Program-made: the position numbers and the translations under genes
The notes under the pieces: model-generated
Databases searched by the model: none
Told to the model about the DNA's origin: nothing
What the model saw: the letters and a program-made list of their open reading frames with translations, nothing else
Shown: piece by piece, positions 12,601-24,600 of the stretch
How positions within the stretch are numbered: the first letter of the stretch is position 1
Layout of the letters: each line of letters begins with the position of its first letter
Assembly (NCBI GenBank): GCA_028583605.1
Contig: CM053331.1
Coordinates: 36,603,283 to 36,667,282 of the forward strand
Direction: 5' to 3'
Length of the DNA: 64,000 bases
From: Dastarcus helophoroides
Taxonomy: Eukaryota; Arthropoda; Insecta; Coleoptera; Bothrideridae

Positions 12601-15600
12601 CCTTCGAGGAGATAGTCCGGGGAACGGTTTCTTTCGTGGAAAAGACGTGCATCACAACATATAGTAATCAGATTAGGAATCAGCGCTGAAATAAAGAAAT
12701 AAACATGGACAAGAATTATATGAGAGACGCCGACATGGAGGAGTCCTCCACAGACGAAGGAGGCAAGAGAAAAAGGGTACGAGAAGAAACCTTAACGAGA
12801 ACAAAAAAAATGTCGAGAACGCCAATAAAAACAAAAACAATTGATAACGAGGATAAGCTTGATCTTATACTAAGTATGATGCAGGATATAAGAGAAGAAA
12901 TGCAAGAAATAAAAAATGAACAGAAAAAATACAATAACGACATTAGAAAAATCCAAATCGAAAACAACAAACTAAGAGAAGAAAACGAGAGAATTATAAA
13001 AGAAAACGAGAAAATGAAAAAGGATATAAAAATAATAAGCAATAATTTGGAGTGGATCGAAAAAGATAAAAGAAAAAATAACATAATTGTCAACGGTCTA
13101 ACAGTAAATACAAACGACAATGCAATTTTAATTACAGAAATGGAAAATTTCTTTAAAGAAAAATTAGAAATACAAACCAAAGTTGAAGAAACTTACAACA
13201 TTGGTAGAAATATATATCTTGTAAAATTGCAAAATGAAAATGAAAAGAAACGGATTATGAAAAACAAATCAAAGCTTAGAAAAATTAATGAAAAAATTTT
13301 CATAAATGAAGACTTGACGCATAAAGAAAGGGAGAAGCAGAGACAACTAAAAAATAAAGCAGAAGAGGAGAAACGCATGGGTAAGAATATCAAAATGGGA
13401 TATAACAAGATAATAGTTGATGGAGAAACTTGGAAATGGAACAAAATCAAGGAAAAATTAGAAAATACAAATTCAAAAAACTGAGCAATAAATCTAAAGA
13501 GGTAAATAGTATAATGACGAACAAGGCAATGAAAATGGATACGAAAACACATAAAAACACAACAATAGAAAAAATAAATAAAAAGGAAAAAACAGGAAAA
13601 GAAATTTGGAAAGTGGGAACATGGAATGTTAGAGGACTAAGGGGAAAAGAGGAGGAACTAATAGAAGAATTTGAAATGACAGGGATACAAATATTAACAA
13701 TAACAGAAACGAAGAAGAAGGGACAAGGGGAACTAGTGCTAGAAAATGGACACCTTTTAATATACAGTGGAGTAGAACAAAATAAACATGCTGCGGCAGG
13801 CGTTGGGTGCATAATAGAGAAAGGATTAGTGATAATATACTAAATTGGGAAGGCATTTCTGAAAGAATACTAAAAATAGAATTTAATGATATATATGGGG
13901 AACGAATATGCATAATAATAGTGTATGGACCAAATGAAGATGATTTAGCGAGTAATAAAGATCAATTCTGGGAGGAACTAACATTGGCCACAGAGACAGG
14001 TAAAGGTAAAATTATCGTAATAGGAGATTTTAACAGTAGGGTGGGTAAAAGAGAGAATAGAAATGTAAATGTGATTGGAAACTGTGGGGAAACAAAAATA
14101 AACAACAATGGGTTAAGAATGATAGAATATTGCATATTGAACGATCTTATAATAACAAATACGTTTTATGAAGACCAGGATATACATAAATTTACAAGAA
14201 TAGCGGAAAACAGAAAAGAAAGATCCATAATTGACTACGTACTTGTGCAAAGAAATAATAGGAAATCGATCACGGATGTAAGAGTCATAAGAAGTGCGGA
14301 AATATTTAGTGATCATTACCTGGTTGTAGCAAAAATTAGGAAAAAGAAGAGGTGTAGGAGTGCCAACGAACGACACGAAACTGCACCAGTAAAAAAAAAA
14401 ATATTAAAACATACAGATTAAGAGAAAAAGATATAGCAAACAGTTATCACCAAATTCTTGAGGAAAAAATAAGTAATATAGAAAAGGAGATTGAACAAAA
14501 AGACATTGAAGACATATGGCAAATATTTAAGGAGCTAGTAATAGAAGCAGCTAAACAAGCATGTGGCACGATTACAACCAACGCCAATAAAAAGTTAACT
14601 GCCTGGTGGAACGATGAAATCAAAAAAGAAGTTAAATTAAAAAAACAAGCGTGGAAAGAGTACTTAAATAATAACACCGCACAAAAATACACTTTGTATA
14701 AGGAGAGAAGAACCAAAGTAAAAAAAATGGTTTTGGAAGCTAAACAGAAGGCATGGGAATGTTTTGGGAAAAAATGGAGGAGACAAATAAAGGAGATCGC
14801 AAGCTATTTTATAAAGCAGTGAAGACAATAAGAAAAGGAAAAGAAAAGAAATTGACGACTATAACAAGCAAAGAAGGCGCGTTGCTAAAATATGAGAATT
14901 TAATTATGAACAGATGGAAAGAATACTTTTACGAACTATTAAATCCACTGGAAACAGAGACACAAGAAGGCAAAGAAGGAACAACAATTGACACAATAGC
15001 AGATGAAGAAATTGAAGTACTTACGATAGAGGAAATTGAAGAAGCAATCAAGGCAACAAAATGTGGAAAAGCACCCGGACATGGTGGAATAACACCAGAT
15101 ATGATTAAACACATGGGAAAGAAAGGTGTAAAACTCTTGTACAACATTTGTAATAAGGCATGGATAAAAGGAAACATATCTAAAGATTGGGGAATAGGTG
15201 TTATTATGCCCATATATAAAAAGGGAGATAGAAAACAATGCCAAAATTATCGAGGTATAACTTTATTGAGCACGGTAGCAAAAATATATGAAAGGGTGTT
15301 AGCAAACAGGCTCCGTTTAGTCATAGAAACGCAATTAAGTGTATCCCAAAGTGGATTTAGAAGAGGCCATAGTATACAGGACCATATATTCACGATGAAA
15401 CAACTTACGGATAAAATATTAAGACAGCGGAGAGTGGCATATCTAGCGTTCATTGATCTTGAAAAGGCTTTCGACAGAGCACCCAGAAAAGAAATATGGA
15501 TAAGTTTGGAACAACGAGGAGTCAGCCGAAAATTAATTGCTGGAATAAAAAGCATATATGAGGAAAATGCAAATTACGTCAGAACGCGAAATATGCGGTC

Positions 15601-18600
15601 TTCTACTTTCTACACAAGAGATGGTTTACGACAGGGAGGAGTACTTAGCCCATTACTATTCATTATCCTGATAGATGACATACTCAAACAAACATGTACT
15701 AAAACAACAGGCCTACAAGTAGGATACTACAATCTACAAAAAGTATGTATAAAAGAATGTGCATTTGCAGATGATATAGTAATAGTGGCCAATTCACCCG
15801 AAGACCTACAAACTAACTTAGAAATATGGAAAGATGCTCTAGAATCTAAGCAAATGAAAATAAATGTCAATAAAACAAAAGTAATGGCGATAACAGAAGA
15901 TGAAAATAAAAAAATAAATATACGATTGGAAAATAAGGATATACAGCAGGTCAAGGAATTCAAATATTTAGGAGTAATAATAGATAATAAAGGAAATCAG
16001 GATAGGGACATCAATGAACGAATAGAGAAAGCACTTAAAGCATATTACAGTATGTGTGCAACCATAGTCAAGAAGAAAGAAATATCCAAAAATACGAAAA
16101 TGTTGGTATACAAGACTATCTTCCAGCCGATACTACTATTTGGAAGTGAAACCTGGGTTTTAACGGAGAGAATGAAAAGCCGGATACAAGCAGTCGAGAT
16201 GAAGTTCTTAAGAGCGATAAAGGGAATAAGTAGAAGAGATCGAATAAGAAATCAAAAAGTGAGGGAAGAACTGGATGCTAAGCCTGTATTAGAAATTGTC
16301 GAAGAAAAACAATTAGGTTGGTGGGGACATATACAAAGGATGAAAGATAACATGCAAGTAAAGAAAATATGGGAAGCAAGAACATCGGACCGGAGACGTA
16401 GAGGCAGACCTAAAGAAAGATGGGATGACATTGTTGATAAATTAATCCGAAAAAGACAATTAAACCTAAACGAAGCAAAAATTTTAGCGCTAAACAAAAA
16501 GGAATGGAAAAAATTTTGTGAATAAAATAGAGAATACCAATCCCGACACCTTACGGTATAAGGGAATTGATTATATATATATATATATATATATCTTCAA
16601 AAATTGATATACAAATTCATTTTTGTCTGAAGATAATAGCTAGAGCAAGTGCTTTTTTTATAGAAATTAATGGCAGCGAAGTCCGACTACATATTGCCAC
16701 AACAAGGTTAAAATTTAGGTAATTAAGGATAAACTGAGACACATTACTTCTTTATCTAGGGGCCCAACAGGACATTATATAAAACACACATGAAATAGGC
16801 CATAGAAAGGTCATTATAAAAATGATACAGAAGAAATGTTGTTTTTTTAATTTTTCTTGGTTTGAGGGGAGAAGATTTATATATCAAAATCAAAATCAAT
16901 ATTTCAGTATCTCTCTGAAGACGATAGCTTGGCTGTCAAAACGCGTTATGTTTTTTAATCTTTCTTGGTTTCAGGGGACAAGATTTGTATTTCAATTTTT
17001 AAAGATAACCAAGGACGATTCCGTTTTACCAAAAAAAAAATATAAATTTTTGGTTCGATTTAAGCTTCCATAAAAAATCTTTGTAATGTTTCAATAACCA
17101 AGTAGCATCTAAGCCGAGAAGAAAATCAAATATTACCTGATTTATCACTTGTAAGTGAAGATTTTTTAGAAGACTCTGAAAAAGCATAACTCAGTCAAAT
17201 TTAATTGAAGATATGACTGCACTTACGTTTCTCCATTTCCGAGGCACTGACAGGTTTAGCAGATGTTTGAATTGCTTCAGAAACGCATGTACAGGACACA
17301 TCAGCGGTAATAGTATGCTTGCTTGATACGCCTGAAAATAAAAAAAAACTTGCATTAATAGTCTCGTTATTTTATACTAAATATATAACAAAAATACCTC
17401 CAACAGTTGAAACAAAAATGGAATATTTAAACGTGAATATGCAGTTTGATTTAATAAATCGATATCAAAAGGATCTACATTATAAATACTACACATATTT
17501 ACTGAGACCTCCACTTAAACCTGAAAAATTTCACGTGGCAACTAAAGGTAAGTCCAAAAAAGATTTTACCCCTTTACCACATCCGCATGCCGATGTGGTA
17601 AAGGGGACTTAATCACAAGCCACAGTGTTTAGTTCAGTGCTTTAGTGAACTAAAGGTAATATTAAATAAAAAATAAGTATGCAAGTAGAATGCAACCTAG
17701 ACTACAAATTCATGCAGCCCTCCAGGCGTGTATAGTGAACCATAGGTAGCTGAACTACCAACAGTTGAAACACTGCCACCTAGCGAAGCGGTTGCTCTCT
17801 AGGAAAGTTCCCAGAAGACAAGGATTCTAATGCACAGACCAATAGGTTTGAACATTTATTAGATTCGAAGTTTGGAAACCAAATACCGGTTTCGATCTTG
17901 TTAGATCTCGTCAGTTTGGTATATCCAACTCGAATGCTAACTAATGTTCCGACAAGTAAGTACTAAAGAATTCACAGACGTTAAGCGTGTGACTCTTAGT
18001 ACTACCACCTATTGTTCCATAGAGAAAATATGGCCATCGCCAACAATGTCGTATGCAAGTAGAGTAGGATATACCAAACTGACGAGATCTAACAAGATCG
18101 AAACCGGTCTTTGATTTCATAAGTTCGAATCTAATAATTGTTCAAACCTATTGATCTGTGCATTATAAAAAATAAGTGTTGAGGTTTCTTGTTAATGAAA
18201 TAACCTCAGCCACCTCAAGAGTTAAACAAAATTCCTCACCTGTTTTTTCACTGCCCTTGGAAGACCTTCGCGAGGAGGCTAAAGCAAAATCGGAAAAATA
18301 TTAGAAACAGTAACAAATTATAAGTTCCATCAGTGGCGTATTCTTATTGGAAGATAAAGAAGTTCCTTATCTTAACAAAAAATAAAAAGTACAAGTTGTT
18401 TGTTGCATTCAACATGGTTAATCAAAAATACCCTTAATGCAAATGTTCTTTTTTCTACAATTTAAAAAAAATTGAAATACTGCAACCTCTGTTGTGTTTT
18501 TTATTCTTTCTTGGTTTCAAAGAACAAGTTTTGTATTTCAATTTTTGAAAATAACCAAGGACCAGTCCGTTCCACCAAACTTATACAATTTTTTAATTGG

Positions 18601-21600
18601 TCTCCCAAAATCTCAGTTTTTTTATCCCTATTTCTATCTTATTATTAATATTTTATTAAAAATGTCGTCCCATTTCCCCAAATTTAATGTTAAACATCGC
18701 GTCTTTTTTTTCAAAATTTCCGCTTTTGCTACCTAGCTTAAACTGGAAATGTTTACTGAAAAAAGGTTTCTCTGTCAAATCAACAAATTTATTCTCCAAA
18801 TATCGATTTTTCCCAGAAATATTAAGTTTAAAACCCCAAATTTTATTTTTTTCTTACTTTAAAAATTGCAAACCACCAATTAAAATTTCATTTCTCGAGT
18901 ATTTAATAAATTTTGTATTTCTTGAAATTTCGACGTTAAAATTTTGGACATTTTTTCCCAAAATATTGGTTTAAAGCTTAACATCCCAAATTTAAAATAC
19001 TGCAACCTTTGTTGTGTTTTTTAATCTTTTTTGGTTTCAAGGAACAAGTTTTGTATTTCAATTTTTGAAAATAACCAAGGACCAGTCCGTTCCACCAAAC
19101 TTATACAATTTTTTAATTGGTCTCCCAAAATCTCAGTTTTTTTATCCCTATTTCTATCTTATTATTAATATTTTATTAAAAATGTCGTCCCATTTCCCCA
19201 AATTTAATGTTAAACATCGCGTCTTTTTTTTCAAAATTTCCGCTTTTGCTACCTAGCTTAAACTGGAAATGTTTACTGAAAAAAGGTTTCTCTGTCAAAT
19301 CAACAAATTTATTCTCCAAATATCGATTTTTTCCAAAAATATTAAGTTACAAAACCCAAATTCTGTTTTTTTCTTACTTTAAAAGTTGAAAACCACCAAT
19401 TAAAATTCCATTTCTCGAGTGTTTAATAAATTTTGTATTTCTTGAAATTTCGACGTTAAAATTTTGGACATTTTTTCCCAAAATATTGGTTTAAAGCTTA
19501 ACATTCCAAATTTGAAATACTGCAACCTTTGTTGTGTTTTTTAATCTTTCTTGGTTTCAAGGAACAAGTTTTGTATTTCAATTTTTGAAGATAACCAAGG
19601 ACCAGTCCGTTCTACCAAACTTATATAATTTTTTAATTGGTCTCCCAAAATCTTAATTTTTTTATCGATATTTCTATCTTATTATTATTATTTTAGTAAA
19701 AATGTCGTCCCATTTCCACAAATTGAATGTTAAACATCGCGTTTTTTTTTCGAAATTTCCGCTTTTGCTGACCCTACCTACCTTAAACTGGAAATGTTTA
19801 TTGAAAAAAAGTTTCTCTCCCAAATCAACAAATTTATTCTCCAAATATCGATTTTTCCCAGAAATATTAAGTTTAAAACCCCAAATTTTATTTTTTTCTT
19901 ACTTTAAAAATTGCAAACCACCAATTAAAATTTCATTTCTCGAGTATTTAATAAATTTTGTATTTCTTGAAATTTCGACGTTAAAATTTTGGACATTTTT
20001 TCCCAAAATATTGGTTTAAAGCTTAACATTCCAAATTTGAAATACTGCAACCTTTGTTGTGTTTTTTAATCTTTCTTGGTTTCAAGGAACAAGTTTCGTA
20101 TTTCAATTTTTGAAGATAACCAAGGACCAGTCCGTTCTACCAAACTTATATAATTTTTTAATTGGTCTCCCAAAATCTCAGTTTTTTTATCGGTATTTCT
20201 ATCTTATTATTATTATTTTAGTAAAAATGTCGTCCCATTTCCACAAATTTAATGTTAAACATCGCGTTTTTTTTTTCGAAATTTCCGCTTTTGCTGACCC
20301 TATCTACCTTAAACTGGAAATGTTTATTGAAAAAAAGTTTCTCTCCCAAATCAACAAATTTATTCTCCAAATATCGATTTTTCCCAGAAATATTAAGTTT
20401 AAAACCCCAAATTTTATTTTTTTCTTACTTTAAAAATTGCAAACCACCAATTAAAATTTCATTTCTCGAGTATTTAATAAATTTTGTATTTCTTGAAATT
20501 TCGACGTTAAAATTTTGGACATTTTTTCCCAAAATATTGGTTTAAAGCTTAACATTCCAAATTTAAAATACTGCAACCTTTGTTGTGTTTTTTAATCTTT
20601 TTTGGTTTCAAGGAACAAGTTTTGTATTTCAATTTTTGAAGATAACCAAGGACCAGTCCGTTCTACCAAACTTATATAATTTTTTAATTGGTCTCCCAAA
20701 ATCTCAGTTTTTTTATCGGTATTTCTATTTTATTATTATTATTTTATTAAAAGTATCGTCCCATTTCCCCAAGTTTAATGTTAAACACAGCGTTTTTTTT
20801 TCGAAATTTTCGCTTTTGCTGACCCTACCTACCTTAAACTGGAAATGTTTATTGAAAAAAAGTTTCTCTGCCAAATCAACAAATTTATTCTCCAAGTATC
20901 GATTTTTCCCAGAAATATTAAGTTTAAAACCTCAAATTTTCTTACTTTAAAAGTTGAAAACCACCAATTAAAATTCCATTTCTCGAGTATTTAATAAATT
21001 TTGTTTTTCTTAAAATTTCGACGTTAAAATTTTGGACATTTTTTCCCGAAATATTGGTTTAAAACTCAACATTTCAAATTTGTTCTAAACACTTGGAGTG
21101 TATGCGACAAAATTCCAAAATAAGGTAGAATATGCTAGATTTATGCTATTGAGGTACGAATTTTAAAAATATATTTTAAATTTCTGATTTTTGTTCCAAA
21201 ATTTGTCATTAAAACTTGCAATCTGTACAAAATTTTCTCAACATCTCAATTTTAGCCCCTAAATCGTCAAATGTTTATATATTATCTTTATTGTTGTCAA
21301 AATTTCGTTTGTTGTAAAATATTTCACTTTTTTCTCACAAAATATCCCACTTAAATCTGACCTAAAAAATTTTAAAAATCGTCTGTTCGAACTTCTATGT
21401 TAAATATTCTCTGTAATTTTATTGCAAAGTATTCATATTTATATTCAGTTTTATTGGCTTTTTCTTAATCTATAACAAATTGTCAATCCTTAACAGAAGG
21501 TTACTGAAATTTAGGATTGTTAAAGGAGTGACTGACGAAGAAAAAGCCAATAAAGCTGAATATAAATTCTGTGTTAAAATTCAATTTTATTTATTTTTTT

Positions 21601-24600
21601 TTTGTGGAACGGACTGGTCCTTGATTATCTTCAAAAATTGAAATACAAATCTTGCTCCCTGAAACCAAGAAAGATTAAAAAACACAACAAAGGTTGCTCT
21701 AACGCGTTTCGATAGTCAAGCTGTCATCTTCAGAAAGATACAGAGTTTTTTTAATCTTTCTTGGTTTCAGGGGGCAAGATTTGTATTTCAATTTTTGAAG
21801 ATAATCAAAGACCAGTCCGATCCACAAAAAAAAACAAAAATAAAATTGAATTTTAACACAGAATTTATATTCAGCTTTATTGGCTTTTTCTTCGTCAGTC
21901 ACTCCTTTTACAATCCTAAATTTCAGTAACCTTCTGTTAAGGATTGACAATCTGTTGTAGATTAAGGAATATAAATATTTTTGATGGAGCGGACTGGTCC
22001 TTGGTTATCTTCAAAAATTGAAACACAGAACTTGTCCCCTGAAACCAAAAAAGATTAAAAAACACAACAGAGGTTGCTCTAACGCGTTTCGACAGCCAAG
22101 CTGTCATCTTCAGAGAGAAACTTGGCTGTCGAACCTCTGTTGTGTTTTCTAATATTTCTTGGTTTCAGGGGGCAGGTTCTGTGTTTCAATTTTTGAAGAT
22201 AACCAAGGACCAGTCCGCTCTATCAAAAATATTTATATTCAGTTTTATTGGCTTTTCCTTAATCTACAACAGACTGTCAATCCTTAACAGAAGGTTACTG
22301 AATTTAGGATTGTAAAAGGAGTGACTGACGAAGAAAAAGCCGATAAAGTTGAATATAAATTCAGTGTTAAAATTCAATTTTATTTTTTTTTCTTTGTGGC
22401 ACGGACTGGTCCTTGATCTTCAAAAATTGAAATACAAATCTTGCCCCCTGAAACCAAGAAAGATTTAAAAAAACACACAACAAAGGTTGCTCTAACGCGT
22501 TTCGATAGCCAAGCTGTCATCTTCAGAAAGATACAGAGTTTTTTTAACCTTTCTTGGTTTGAGGGGTACATGTATTTCAATTTTTGATTTTATTGTTAAA
22601 CTCGGGAGCCCGAAATTATTGTCTTTTTCCAATAATTTCGTAACTAAAATTCGACAATAATTTCGTAAAACATACTTGTTACAAATTTCGATGTTTTGAT
22701 CTAAATTTTGAAAAAAAGAGTCGAAATTTGTTTTAATAAATTTCGAGTAATTTTTATAATTTCTACTTTTTAGAAATTCTTCAATTTAAGTTTAAATTTT
22801 TAAATCTTTCTCAGCATTTTGACTCTCAAATGTTTGAATAAACTTACTAGTTTCAATGGCCAAAGCAGATGATGGTTTTGAAGAAATTTGAGCGGAGTCA
22901 GGGGCACATTTACAGGAAACGATTGTACTGATGGTGTGCTTACTTGATACACCTGGAAAGTAAACGAGTAAATTTATTCGCAGCTCAGCATTAACAATAT
23001 TTGTTTTGTTTTACCAATCTTATCGCTTTCCAAGGAGCGTTTCTTGGTTGATGCTGAAATGACAAAATATTAAAAAATAGACCAACGTTGACACCAACAT
23101 TTATGAAGTAAACCACATTCTTACAGGATATACTTCTTCCGGAATTGGACCGTGTCAAAGAATTACCAAAAGTGTTCGACGTTTCGCCCACCATCGTAGG
23201 GGGCTTCTTCAGGAACAAAGAAAAAAAACAATAAATAAAAAGAGGAATATAAGGAAATATGCAAAAATGAAGAGGTCAGTTTCAAAACATCAGAGCACGA
23301 TAACTCAGTATGTCCACCATACCAGAGGCGAAACTCTTCTAAATTGAAAATTGGTACAAAGGATAAGAAAGTTTAAATGGAAGAGCACGTTAACTCAGTA
23401 TGTCCACCATACCAGAGGCGAAACTCTTCTGAATTGAAAATTGGTACAAAGGATAAGAAAGTTTAAATGGAAGAGCACGGTAACTCAGTATGTCCACCAT
23501 ACCAGAGCCGAAACTCTTCTGAATTAAAAATTGGTACAAAAGAAAAGAAAGCTTAGACAGAAGAGCACGGTAACTGAGTATGTCCACCATACCAGAGGCG
23601 AAACTCTTCTGAATTGAAAATTGGTACAAAGGATAAGAAAGTTCTAATAGAAGAGCACGGTAACTCAGTATGTCCACCATACCAGAGACGAAACTCTTCT
23701 GAATTGAAAATTGGTACAAAGGATAAGAAAGTTTAGACAAAAGAGCACTGTAACTCAGTATGTCCACCATACCAGGGGCGAAACTCTTCCGAATTGAAAA
23801 CTGGTACAAAAGATAAGAAAGTTTAGACAGAAGAGCACGGTAACTCAATATGTCCCCCACACCAGAAGCGAAACTCTTCTGAATTGAAAACTGGTTCAAA
23901 AGAAAAGAAAGCTTAGACAGAAGAGCACGGTAACTCAGTATGTCCACCATACCAGAGACGAAACTCTTCTGAATTGAAAATTGGTACAAAGGATAAGAAA
24001 GTTTAGACAGAAGAGCACGGTAACTCAGTATGTCCACCATACCAGCGGCGAAACTCTTCTAAGAGGAACGAGGGAAAGCAAAACTATATATACCATTCGT
24101 TTGCACGATCACTCCCGTAGATTTCCCATGGTTGGTTTCCAGATGGAGAAAAGCATATAACCGTCGTCTCTGTTGATGTTTTTGGGGAATTTTTAGATTT
24201 CACTGGTCTTGCGTATCGTCCTATTATAATAATTGGGAATATTGGATATAACTAAAATATTATCAACGAGAATCTTATGTCCGGTCTCATGTTGATTTTC
24301 CATAATGGCCTAAGACATCTTTGGTGCTTGGATATGCTTGGCATCTTAAATGATCGCCCCGTTTCTCCGATGTACACTGAACCACAAGAACAATGAACCC
24401 TGTACACACGATTAGAACAAAAGCATGAAATTTGATCTTTGGAAGATGAGAGAAGCTGTTGGATCTTTGAGGATGATGAAAAAATGGGTTTAATGTTGTG
24501 TTTTCTCAATAATTTTCCGATTTGATCTATTACTCCGTGAACACAAGGAAGAAAGGCTTTAGAAGAAAATATTGAATTTTGTGAAGGACGAGGGGTAGAG

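Larger units (their letters stand above)
12364..16592 (+). mobile_element. Near-full-length non-LTR retrotransposon (LINE) with TSD and microsatellite tail
   Basis: The 11-bp repeat ATCTTCAAAAA flanks it (12353-12363 and 16593-16603). It sits inside an FBR copy, whose two parts resume exactly at the borders. Order: 5'UTR (about 340 bp), ORF1 (12705-13484), endonuclease plus reverse transcriptase ORF2 with frameshifts (about 13516-16525), short 3'UTR and a 3' tail of TA dinucleotides (16569-16592) instead of poly-A. A simple-repeat tail is seen in RTE- and I-like clades. I cannot place the clade further. Confidence 0.9.

Noticed and set aside
12716..13913. Minus-strand frames rich in Ser, Phe and Leu opposite the LINE
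   Set aside because: Antisense shadows of the Lys/Glu-rich ORF1 and ORF2.
18494..20950. Series of similar plus-strand frames of 60-124 codons rich in Phe, Leu and Lys
   Set aside because: They repeat with the 520-bp tandem units and FBR arms and reflect T-rich sequence, not selected protein.
23301..23340. gaggcgaaactc in the 90-bp repeat as a hammerhead GAAAC box
   Set aside because: No CUGANGA at the required position before the gtatg/catac hairpin.
23390..24040. 216-codon minus-strand open frame with 30-residue repeats
   Set aside because: It is the translation of the 90-bp tandem repeats. The period is divisible by 3, so a frame stays open by arithmetic. No gene context.
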